From Rickettsiales bacterium (GTDB lineage: Bacteria > Pseudomonadota > Alphaproteobacteria > G027485855): a stretch of 64,000 bases of DNA. Made by a program: the position numbers and the translations under genes. The stretch's first letter is position 1; each line of letters opens with the position of its first letter. The DNA lies in contig JAIXQD010000013.1 in the NCBI GenBank assembly GCA_027485855.1, positions 1-64,000 of the forward strand, written 5' to 3'. The notes under the pieces are model-generated. The model searched no databases and had not been told where the DNA came from. It was given only the letters and a program-made list of their open reading frames with translations. Positions 49,948 through 57,480 of this stretch are shown here, in pieces.

Positions 49948-50484
49948 ATGATTGTGCCCGCAGTGCCGGTTTTGTTGCAGCAAACCTTGCGGCAGTTTTT
50001 GCCATGGCTGAGCACGGCTTTATTGCTGTTGCTGTCATGGTTGCCATGGGTCAATTTGGGCTGGTTGCCGGTTACATCTGCACAATTACTGACGGCGCCC
50101 TTATTGGCGGGCGTATTTTATTGGTCGATTCACCGGCCCGATAAATTTGGCCCCGTGGCGGCTTTTACCATCGGCCTTTTGGGCGATGTCATGCAAGGCT
50201 TGCCCTTAGGCGCGCAGGCTTTGGTGTTTTTATTGTTGCAGCAAGTGTGGCTGCGGCAGCGGCGCTTTTTTACCGGTGGCGCTTTTGTGCAATTATGGTG
50301 GGCTTTTGCCTTATCGGCCTTGTTGGTGCATTTGGCCTTGTGGCTGATTATGGGCGTGCAGCAAGGCTTGTGGCCCTCGCTGCTGGTTATTGTGTGGCAA
50401 AGTTTGGTGGCTGCGGCAATTTTTCCGCTCTTGGCGTTGTTGTTTATTGTCTTGCAGCGTCGTTTTTTACAAGTATCGGCATAG
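49948..50484 (+). CDS. mreD: Rod-shape protein MreD
   Basis: A 178-aa hydrophobic protein with about five membrane helices. FGPVAAFTIGLLGDVMQGLPLGAQALVFLLLQ is the typical MreD core. The start is ATG 49948 with GTGAGG upstream; an in-frame upstream start at 49885 lies inside mreC. Three bases separate it from mrdA. Confidence 0.9.
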   Translation: MIVPAVPVLLQQTLRQFLPWLSTALLLLLSWLPWVNLGWLPVTSAQLLTAPLLAGVFYWSIHRPDKFGPVAAFTIGLLGDVMQGLPLGAQALVFLLLQQVWLRQRRFFTGGAFVQLWWAFALSALLVHLALWLIMGVQQGLWPSLLVIVWQSLVAAAIFPLLALLFIVLQRRFLQVSA

Positions 50485-50487
50485 GCC

Positions 50488-52302
50488 ATGTCTGATTTAT
50501 CGGGCAGCTTTGACCGCCTATTGACGCGTAGAGCGCTGTTGTTGGGTGGGTTGCAGGCCGCTGGTTTATTGCTGTTGGGCGGGCGCTTGGTGCATTTGCA
50601 AATTACCGATGCCAGCAAATATCAAACCTTGGCTGAAGATAACCGTATTTCAACACGGCTTTTAGCGCCGCCGCGCGGGCGTATCTTTGATCGCAATGGC
50701 ATATTGCTGGCCGGCAATGAGCAAAATTTTCAAGCGATTTTAGTGCCCGAGCAAGCCGACGACCCCAACGCCACCATAGCAGCTTTTATGCAGCAATTGC
50801 CGCTTACGCCCGAGCATCGGGCGCGTATCGAGCGTGAGCTTGCTCGCCAGCGTGGGTTTGAGCCCATTTTAATTCATGATAATCTGACATGGGAGCAGGT
50901 GGCTTTGCTTGAGCTTCATAGCGCTGCCATGCCGGGTATCAGCATTGAAGCAGGTACGATGCGCACCTACCCTTATGCCGAAGCCACAGCGCATATGGTG
51001 GGGCATGTGGGCGCGGTGAGTGAGGCCGAGCAAACCGGTGACCCGCTCTTGGCCGTTCCGGGTTTGCGTATTGGCAAAATGGGTGTTGAGCGTTTTTACG
51101 ATAATAGTTTGCGCGGCACAGCCGGCTATCGCCAGCTTGAAGTCAATGCGCATGGCCGCGTGGTGCGCACCTTAGGCCAAGAGCCAGGGCAAGCGGGGCC
51201 CGATTTGCGCCTAACACTCGATATCGGCCTTCAGGATTATATTCAAAACCTGCTGCGCCGTGAGAAAGCCGCAAGCGCCGTGGTGATGGACCCCTTTAAT
51301 GGCGCGCTTTATGCGGCGGTGTCTTATCCCAGCTTTGACCCCAACCTTTTTACTTTTGGCATTAGCCCCACAGCATGGGAGGAATTGCAAAATAACATTG
51401 CTCACCCCATGGTCAATAAAGCCCTTGGCGGGCAATATGCACCGGGTTCAACCTTTAAAATGCTGGTGGCTTTAGCGGGCCTGGATGCAGGGCTGTTAGA
51501 CCCTAAGGCCACAGTGAATTGTCCCGGTTATTACGAATTGGGCGATCATCGTTTTCACTGCCATAAACATAGCGGTCATGGCAAAGTTGACATGCATGAC
51601 GCCATTAAAATGTCGTGCGATGTGTATTTTTATGATTTGTCGCGGCGTCTGGGCATCGACCGCATTATGGCAATGAGCCGGCGTTTTGGCTTAGGCGAAA
51701 AACCCAGCGTTGATTTGCCTAATGCCCGTTCGGGATTTATTCCTAGCAGGGCGTGGAAGCAAGCCGCCCGTGGCGAGCCATGGCTGCAAGGCGAAACGCT
51801 AATCTCTAGCATTGGACAGGGCTATACTTTAGCAACACCGCTGCAATTGGCGATTATGACGGCGCGTTTAATTAATGGTGGGCGGGCGGTGCAGCCGCAT
51901 CTTAACCGTGCGGCCGATACCCAGCTGGCGCCCAGCATGAACCTTAAATCCGCACATTTAGCTTTAATAAAATCAGCCATGGATGATGTGGCCAATGATA
52001 AGCGCGGCTCGGCTTTTGCGCATCGGATTAAAGAAAAGGGCTTTGAGATGGGCGGCAAAACCGGCACCAGTCAGGTGCGCCGTATCAGCATGAAAGAGCG
52101 TGCCAGCGGCATTATAGCCAATGAAGATCGCGAATGGCGTCAGCGCGACCATGCGCTCTTTGTGGGTTATGCGCCGCTGACTAATCCGCGCTATGTGGTG
52201 TCGGTTATTGTTGAGCATGGCGGCAGCGGCGGCAAAATCGCCGCACCACTGGCGCGCGATATTTTGCTCGAAACGCAAAAGCGTAACCCCGCAAATAATT
52301 AA
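50488..52302 (+). CDS. mrdA: Penicillin-binding protein 2 (elongasome transpeptidase)
   Basis: A 604-aa class B PBP. A membrane anchor (about 16-36) is followed by the dimerisation/pedestal domain with RLLAPPRGRIFDRNG, and the transpeptidase with GQYAPGSTFKML (S321, K324), MSCDVYFYDL (S-x-N equivalent region) and GGKTGTSQVR near residue 528. The last about 33 codons and the following bases are duplicated at 54791-54916. rodA, the usual partner downstream, is not here; the gene is followed by the KAP/tRNA-Lys region. Confidence 0.96.
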   Translation: MSDLSGSFDRLLTRRALLLGGLQAAGLLLLGGRLVHLQITDASKYQTLAEDNRISTRLLAPPRGRIFDRNGILLAGNEQNFQAILVPEQADDPNATIAAFMQQLPLTPEHRARIERELARQRGFEPILIHDNLTWEQVALLELHSAAMPGISIEAGTMRTYPYAEATAHMVGHVGAVSEAEQTGDPLLAVPGLRIGKMGVERFYDNSLRGTAGYRQLEVNAHGRVVRTLGQEPGQAGPDLRLTLDIGLQDYIQNLLRREKAASAVVMDPFNGALYAAVSYPSFDPNLFTFGISPTAWEELQNNIAHPMVNKALGGQYAPGSTFKMLVALAGLDAGLLDPKATVNCPGYYELGDHRFHCHKHSGHGKVDMHDAIKMSCDVYFYDLSRRLGIDRIMAMSRRFGLGEKPSVDLPNARSGFIPSRAWKQAARGEPWLQGETLISSIGQGYTLATPLQLAIMTARLINGGRAVQPHLNRAADTQLAPSMNLKSAHLALIKSAMDDVANDKRGSAFAHRIKEKGFEMGGKTGTSQVRRISMKERASGIIANEDREWRQRDHALFVGYAPLTNPRYVVSVIVEHGGSGGKIAAPLARDILLETQKRNPANN

Positions 52303-52328
52303 AGCTGTGCCGCGCCAGATTTACTTTC
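52203..52328 (+). repeat. mrdA 3'-end duplication, left copy
   Basis: The last 100 bp of mrdA plus 26 bp after its stop recur 2588 bp downstream at 54791-54916 in direct orientation, without gaps. The copies differ at four positions, all third codon positions that keep the amino acid: GAG/GAA, CTC/CTG, GAA/GAG and CGT/CGC. The copies flank the KAP gene. Confidence 0.95.
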
Positions 52329-52346
52329 TTTAATGCTGTGTTACTA

Positions 52347-52371
52347 ACTCTTAATTAGCGCATCGTAGGTT
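52347..52371 (+). other. tRNA-Lys-like remnant (candidate attachment site)
   Basis: This 25-base stretch matches 22 of 25 bases of the tRNA-Lys at 55225-55249, from the anticodon stem and loop through the variable arm into the T stem, in the same orientation. It lies 18 bp after the duplicated mrdA tail and touches the stop codon of the KAP gene. Such tRNA 3'-half segments are the usual core of integrase attachment sites, which makes it a candidate left junction. It cannot fold as a tRNA. Confidence 0.6.
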
Positions 52372-54578
52372 AGGGAACTAATTCGCGCCATTCTTTATCG
52401 CCATCAGAGAGAATACGGCTTTCATCTTGTGTCATTGCTTTCTGAATCTCGGCGGCGAAGGCGCTATGCTGAAGACCATTTGTGGCCAAAGCATCGACCC
52501 GTTTCTTCATTTCATCAAAGTCGGCAAAGGGCTGGATATTCCTGCGTCGAATAGGATGAAGGATTGAGAAATCATCCCGCATTTTGTCTAGGAACTTAAG
52601 CAATCCTGCATCTGATCTTGTTAGGTCTGTTACGGCTTTCTTGACCTCATCTTCGCAACTGCTGTTAATTTTTGACCAGAAGAATAAGACAACTGGTAGG
52701 TCAGGGCTAAGAAGTAGGTCTTCTTGAGTAAGGTTGATAAGTCTTTTGTGCGTCAAGCCTACCGCGTTTTGATATTCTGCCACACTGAGAAGCGATATAT
52801 CCGCTGCACTTAATCTTTTACAAAGCATGTGGCAAAGCCAAGAGTATGCATTGCCATGACGGAACACTGCATCAATCGCGGCCGCGCGTTCGGGATCATT
52901 CAGCTTGTCTATAAGTTTTTTGAATATGCTTCTTGCGTGCTCCCACGAACGGTACCCTCTCCAATCACTTCTGCCTTCGCGTTGCGCCGCAATATCCATA
53001 TAGTCTGCCAGACAACATAAAATGCCTTTAATTCCCTGATGTGGAATTACTTGCGTGCTGTCTGCAAGCCTTTCAAGAATGGGTGACCCCCGTATGCCGC
53101 CAGCGGCTTTCTCCAGCCCAAGATGGCTTTCAAAAAATTTCTTAGCTTCATCAATATTCTGTTCTGAAATGGCCAAGAAGGATTGGAACTCCGCGTCATC
53201 CATTGCACCTTTGGGTTTGACAAGGCCGAAGTACAGACGGTAGTGCAGAGGGCTGGCTAGTCGCCTCGCGTTTACATACTGACTTTGCCAGTTCCTGTCG
53301 TCACGCTCATTTATAACAATTGTAAAATCCTCAGTTTTATCCTTGGAGGGATAGTTAATGCCGGGTAGGAAATATTGCAGCTCATCTATAAGCTCTGCCA
53401 TATTCCCATGCTCGGTGATTAGAGTTTGCTTCAGTCTCTTCCTCGCTCGCTCAATTTCTCCTTTGCTAAGCGAAGCGCCCCTCGAGCAGGCCGCTATTTC
53501 CCGCACATAATCTTCTACCCATTTGTACAGCGCGGGGTTTTTTAGTCGCACAAGCTGAAGCCAAACAGCGTCGGCAAAGTCAATCTTGTCCAGTATCGGT
53601 CCGGCGTATAGTCTTAGCGCATTCATGATCCTGGCAATGTCACGCGGGGTTTCTAGGGCCCACCTTCCACGCAGCTCTATTGCTATATGCAGACGTTCAA
53701 ACTTGTCATCTTCTACGGAGTCATTATTCGGCGTGAAGGCAGTGGGAAAAGTCTTCTCTAACTCGGTCCAGAACATTTCTCTGAGTGTGAAGCTCTCTGG
53801 CATCGGCAATGAGAAGGGCATTTGAACAATCTTGTCGAGGTATGCCTTGTCACCATCAAGAGCATATGCTGTCTTTAAGCTTTTCAGTAGAATGGTTTTA
53901 TCATAGCACAGTAGGTAGATGACATTCGGAAAGTCGGCAACGCCGCGCACCAATCGCACGACTTCGCCGGCCTCATGGGGCTCCAAACGGTCCATGTCAT
54001 CGACAATAACCACAATCTTCTGCTTAAGTTCGCTCAATGCATCGGCAAGCTTTTTCTTCTTATCCTCTAGGGAGGCATCGGGCACGATTTTCTTTAATAG
54101 TTTACATATGCTGCTTATAAATCCAGAATGAGTAGCCCCCACTTCTATCAAGGCATTTGCAAATGTTTTAAATGCCGAGGTTAAATGATTTCGAAAAAAG
54201 TTCTTGAATTTTTTCCACCACCTTTTTCCCCACCATTTGTCTTTAATTGACTCTTCAAAGTCTTTATCTGCAAGTTTTTTGACCGCTTGCCCTAACACTT
54301 TGAGGAATTCTTGCATTAAGCCTTCGCGCGACTTCACCATCCAAGGGGAAAAGCGAATGATGGTGGCCTTTTGCTTAAGCCGCTCTTCAACTAGATTAAC
54401 AAGACTAGACTTACCGGAACCCCCATTCTCCCTCGATGCCGATTACCAGCCCATCTGGTGGTGCAAAGTCGAGTATAGACTTACTTATATGCTCGGCCAT
54501 TGGTTGAAAGCCGAGTCTATCATTTTCGGCGGTGGTAATAGGTCTATCCCCATCGAATGTTTCAGAAGTATTTTGCAA
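52370..54578 (-). pseudogene. KAP-family P-loop NTPase, frameshifted in Walker A
   Basis: Read with one base removed this is a 735-aa KAP (Kidins220/PifA) NTPase. TTG start at 54578 has GAAGGA upstream. The N-terminal part runs to GLVIGIEGEWG (residues 43-53), where five G instead of four (54420-54424 as C) shift the frame and lead to a stop. The other frame continues SGKSSLVNLVEERL and then an uninterrupted 656-aa open frame from ATG 54340. Walker B is KIVVIVDDMDRLEPHEAGEVVRLV (about 187-210). No clear membrane helices lie between the two motifs, unlike many KAP proteins. Codon choice (AGA, AGG, CTA, AAG) differs from neighbours, consistent with transfer. Some KAP proteins, such as PifA, block phages. 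Confidence 0.8.
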
Positions 54579-54790
54579 ATCGATTTCCTTCGGATGGAGT
54601 AGAGTAAATCAAGTCTAAGGTCGGCAAACAATTATGGCTAAACTAGTTGCGAGGCAAATTTCTAATATTGTGTTTTCAACTCAGAGTAGTTGGGGATTAT
54701 CTAGAGTAGTTACAAGGGGCTATCTAAGGAAAAATTATTAAGCTATAAATTAGCGCAGTTCCTTACATACAATCGGCAATGTTTGCTAAG
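54579..54790. other. AT-rich flank of the KAP gene, no gene seen
   Basis: About 210 bp that are clearly more AT-rich than the surrounding genes. It contains no reading frame or RNA I recognise and presumably carries the KAP promoter. The 10-mer AATTAGCGCA at 54748-54757 also occurs at 52353-52362 in the tRNA-like remnant, in the same orientation, so the two copies bracket the KAP gene. Confidence 0.4.
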
Positions 54791-54916
54791 GGTTATTGTT
54801 GAACATGGCGGCAGCGGCGGCAAAATCGCCGCACCACTGGCGCGCGATATTTTGCTGGAGACGCAAAAGCGCAACCCCGCAAATAATTAAAGCTGTGCCG
54901 CGCCAGATTTACTTTC
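54791..54916 (+). repeat. mrdA 3'-end duplication, right copy
   Basis: A second copy of the mrdA terminus, open in frame from VIVEHGGSGGKIAAP to the stop, with 122 of 126 bases identical to 52203-52328. It has no start and no upstream mrdA sequence, so it is a fragment. Synonymous-only differences mean the two copies diverged while both encoded PBP2, probably in different strains. Confidence 0.95.
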
Positions 54917-55018
54917 GCAGCCGCCGCAGCGCAAAACATTTCGTTGTCGACTAGATGGTGTGGCTTTGCTACAAAGTGCTGTGTGTTTTTTAGTGTGTTG
55001 TTTTTAAAAAACGGGTGC

Positions 55019-55194
55019 GGGCGCATAGCTCAGTTGCCCATCGGGGTCAGCCCCGATATTGAATAGTTTGATGCATGGTGGTGAGTTGTTTTTATAAAAC
55101 GGGTGCGGGCGCATAGCTCAGTTGCCCATCGGGGCCAGCCCCGATTTTGAATAGTTTGATGCATGGTAGTGAGTTGTTTTTTAAAAACGGGTGC
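55019..55194 (+). repeat. Two 88-bp units, each starting with a tRNA-Lys 5' fragment
   Basis: Units 55019-55106 and 55107-55194 are 83 of 88 bases identical. Each starts with the first 18 bases of the adjacent tRNA-Lys (GGGCGCATAGCTCAGTTG), then a perfect hairpin (ATCGGGG, loop TCAG or CCAG, CCCCGAT), then about 50 bp of spacer ending AACGGGTGC. The same spacer end immediately precedes the real tRNA at 55195, so the tRNA is the third member of the series. Part of the spacer also precedes the first unit (from about 54992). Confidence 0.92.
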
Positions 55195-55270
<76 letters not shown>

Positions 55271-55487
55271 GTTTTTAGGTATTTTGGTTTGGTGTGTTTT
55301 TTGAACCTACTACATTGTTTTGCAGTCTTCGACTGCGGGGTTCGAGACCTATTGCGCCCACCAGTTTTTTTAAGTGTGTTGGTTTGGTGTGTTTTTCGAA
55401 CCTACTATTTTATTTTTGCAGTCTTCGACGAGTATTTTTAAGCAGTCTTCGACTGCGGGGTTCGAGACCTACTGCGCCCACCAGTTT
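55271..55487 (+). repeat. Two units carrying tRNA-Lys 3' fragments
   Basis: The last 25 bases of the tRNA including CCA recur at 55339-55363 (one mismatch) and 55459-55483 (perfect), each followed by AGTTTTT as after the real tRNA. Each is preceded by a hairpin GCAGTC-TTC-GACTGC (55322-55336, 55442-55456). The spacer GGTTTGGTGTGTTTTT is also repeated. The copies lie about 93 and 120 bp apart; the second interval has an extra partial hairpin copy at 55418. No gene is seen here; a 65-codon open frame is a product of the repeats. Confidence 0.9.
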
Positions 55488-55534
55488 TTAACACGCATGG
55501 TACCCCCTTCCAATATCAGTCAAAGGATCACCAC

Positions 55535-55813
55535 ATGAATAGCTTCATCGACGAACTAAAAACAACTTTTCTCAATAATGTCGTTGAAGTCACTAAAGCA
55601 TCTGCCTGTGGTCAATTGCTGCAAGAGGTTCCAGTGAACGACCCCACCATTCAAAAACTGGCTGAAGTAGCCGATGCACATGGCTGTAGCTTGCGCTTTA
55701 CCAACCTTGCTTTTGCGGTAAACCACGGCAACCGCGATTTAAAGCGCATCAATATCAAAATCAATAAGGGCGACGATGGCAAATTTCGTATTAGCCAGCT
55801 CACGCTTGGCTAG
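55535..55813 (+). CDS. I78-like small protein, paralogue 1
   Basis: A 92-aa cytoplasmic protein, the shortest and most diverged of five related genes. It shares the start FIDELKTTFLNNVVEVT, a central helix TIQKLAEVADAHGCSLRF, and the end RINIKINKGDDGKFRISQLTLG. AAAGGA precedes the ATG. The C-terminal pattern resembles the I78 peptidase-inhibitor signature, but here TMDYR is not kept. No signal peptide, unlike many I78 proteins. Confidence 0.6.
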   Translation: MNSFIDELKTTFLNNVVEVTKASACGQLLQEVPVNDPTIQKLAEVADAHGCSLRFTNLAFAVNHGNRDLKRINIKINKGDDGKFRISQLTLG

Positions 55814-55851
55814 TGCTGCGTTTTTTTAAATGCTATCGCCCGAGGAAAAAA

Positions 55852-56157
55852 ATGTCGAATATCATTGATGAATTGAATGCTCAGTTTCTCAATAATGTTG
55901 TTGAAGTCACCGAGAGAAAATTTACGCCAGGATTTAAACATCTTGGCAGGACCTTTGAATTTACTGAATACAATATTGCCAGCAGCGATAGCACGATTGC
56001 TAGCTTGGCGGTTGCGGTTAATGCAAAAGGTTATAGGCTGCATGTCTTGATGCCCAATAGTTTTGCCGCAAAGGATTATTGCGCAGATCGCGTTAATGCC
56101 TTTGTTAGAAAAGGCGATGACGGTAAATTTCGTATCGCTCATTTAAGAATTGGCTAG
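55852..56157 (+). CDS. I78-like small protein, paralogue 2
   Basis: A 101-aa protein: MSNIIDELNAQFLNNVVEVTE, then a variable part, a helix TIASLAVAVNAKGYRLHVLMP, and DRVNAFVRKGDDGKFRIAHLRIG. The start was set at ATG 55852, matching the paralogues and preceded by GAGG; an upstream in-frame ATG at 55813 overlaps the previous stop. Second of four tandem genes spaced about 40 bp apart. Confidence 0.6.
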   Translation: MSNIIDELNAQFLNNVVEVTERKFTPGFKHLGRTFEFTEYNIASSDSTIASLAVAVNAKGYRLHVLMPNSFAAKDYCADRVNAFVRKGDDGKFRIAHLRIG

Positions 56158-56201
56158 TGCAGCAGTTTTTTTAACAAAACTATCAAACGAGGAGAAAAAT
56201 T

Positions 56202-56507
56202 ATGTCGAATATCATTGATGAATTGAAAGCGCAGTTTCTTGATAATATTGTTGAAGTCACCGAGAGAAAGTATAGCCGAGAATTTAAACATCTTGGCAAG
56301 ACCTTTGACTTTGTTGAGTGCAATGTTGCAGATAACGACAGCACGATTGCTAATTTGACGGCCGTGGTTAAGGCCAAGGGTTATGAATTACGTCTCTGGC
56401 TGCCCGATACTTTTGGTACGATGGATTTTTGCGACGACCGCGTTAATGCGTATGTTGAAAAGGCCAATGATGGCAAATATCGTATCACCAATTTAACTAT
56501 TGGTTAG
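56202..56507 (+). CDS. I78-like small protein, paralogue 3
   Basis: A 101-aa protein closest to paralogue 2 in its N-terminus (shared SNIIDELKAQFL, VEVTERK, FKHLGKTF). Its C-terminus has LPDTFGTMDFCDDRVNAYVEKANDGKYRI, close to the I78 consensus TMDYRxDRxN. GAGGAGAAAAA precedes the ATG. The DNA of paralogues 2 and 3 is similar enough to suggest recent tandem duplication. Confidence 0.62.
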   Translation: MSNIIDELKAQFLDNIVEVTERKYSREFKHLGKTFDFVECNVADNDSTIANLTAVVKAKGYELRLWLPDTFGTMDFCDDRVNAYVEKANDGKYRITNLTIG

Positions 56508-56552
56508 TTCTGAAGTCGCTTTAACCAAACCACCAAGCTAAGGAGAAAAATT

Positions 56553-56858
56553 ATGACAAATATCATTGCTGAATTAAAAGCTCAGTTCCTTAATAATGTT
56601 GTTGAAGTCACCGAGAAAGAGCCCGACAAAGCATTCAAAGAACTTGACCAGCTCTTTGGCTATGTTGAGTGCGAAATTGCCCCGAACGACACCACCATTG
56701 CTCAATTAGAGGCCGTGGTTAAGGCAAAAGGTTATGCGCTGAGCGTCTGGCTGCCCAATACTGTTGGCACAATGGATTATCGCGAAGACCGCGTTAATGC
56801 ACATGTTAAGAAAGCGAATGATGGCAAATATCGTATTACCGGCTTAAATATCGGTTAA
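56553..56858 (+). CDS. I78-like small protein, paralogue 4
   Basis: A 101-aa protein and the best match to the I78 signature: TMDYREDRVN at residues 73-82, then GKYRITGLNIG at the end. I78 proteins (for example fungal elastase inhibitors) end in a similar DRxN...I..v..G strand pair. The usual N-terminal Cys and the signal peptide are absent, so a target inside the cell, or another function, is possible. AAGGAGAAAAA precedes the ATG. A strong terminator follows. Confidence 0.65.
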   Translation: MTNIIAELKAQFLNNVVEVTEKEPDKAFKELDQLFGYVECEIAPNDTTIAQLEAVVKAKGYALSVWLPNTVGTMDYREDRVNAHVKKANDGKYRITGLNIG

Positions 56859-56882
56859 GTTACGCCACACTATTAAATTAAC

Positions 56883-56924
56883 AAAACCTGCGGCCGCTTT
56901 ATGGTGCTGGCCGCAGGTTTTTTT
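56883..56924 (+). terminator. Rho-independent terminator of the I78-like array
   Basis: A 13-bp perfect stem (AAAACCTGCGGCC / GGCCGCAGGTTTT) with a 13-base loop, continuing into seven T in total. It lies 25 bp after the last tandem gene. Confidence 0.9.
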
Positions 56925-57043
56925 ATGTGTGGGCCATAATTTTTTACTTTGCCGCCCATGAAACTATTTCAAGGTTGGTATTGCTGGCGGCCTTTATTGT
57001 ATATTTTCTCTAGAATGAACGACTTACCTTATTGGGAGCCGCT

Positions 57044-57382
57044 ATGAACCGCTATAGTTTCGGTTATCAGCCGCGCAGAATAGACCCGCCTATCGAGCAA
57101 TGGCGGCAAGAGTTTGTCGGCAATGCTGTGACAGTCACTAAGAAACACGATGTAATTAAAGGCGCCAGCAAAGATTTTACCATTGAGCGGCTTGATGCCA
57201 GCGATGATATTCGTATTAAATTACTGGCGAATAAAGCTTCGGCCTATGGCATGCATTTGCGCATTTTGTGTGACGGCGAGGCCATTGACCGCCTTGACGA
57301 TTACAATGGCGAGCGGCTGAATGTGCGGCTCGAGCGCAAAATGTTTGGCGGCTGGAAGATTGCCCGCCTCATTTGGGGCTAA
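57044..57382 (+). CDS. I78-like small protein, paralogue 5 (detached)
   Basis: A 112-aa relative of the tandem array, separated by the terminator at 56883. It keeps WRQEFVGNAVTVTKKH (compare FLNNVVEVTE), the central IRIKLLANKASAYGMHLRILCDG, and the end NGERLNVRLERKMFGGWKIARLIWG. Its N-terminus is basic and distinct. The start is ATG 57044 with GGGAG upstream. It has its own transcription unit, ended by the hairpin at 57419. Confidence 0.6.
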   Translation: MNRYSFGYQPRRIDPPIEQWRQEFVGNAVTVTKKHDVIKGASKDFTIERLDASDDIRIKLLANKASAYGMHLRILCDGEAIDRLDDYNGERLNVRLERKMFGGWKIARLIWG

Positions 57383-57418
57383 ATATTATATCGGCCTGCG
57401 CCCACAACAGAACATAAA

Positions 57419-57451
57419 AAAGCCGCCCTAATTTTTAGTCAGGGCGGCTTT
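57419..57451. terminator. Bidirectional terminator between 57044 gene and amtB
   Basis: An 11-bp perfect stem (AAAGCCGCCCT / AGGGCGGCTTT) with an 11-base AT-rich loop, T-rich after it on the plus strand and T-rich on the minus strand as well (TTTTTATG after the stem). It separates the convergent genes. Confidence 0.8.
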
Positions 57452-57480
57452 CTGTTTTATGTACTGGTTACCAATACAGC

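Noticed and set aside
55019..55124. The two 5' tRNA fragments as complete extra tRNA genes
   Set aside because: Only nucleotides 1-18 are present; the anticodon arm, T arm and 3' acceptor strand are missing and the following hairpin cannot replace them.
55294..55491. A 65-codon plus-strand open frame with an internal peptide repeat
   Set aside because: It runs through the tRNA 3'-fragment repeats; the peptide repeat is only the DNA repeat translated, and no ribosome binding site fits.
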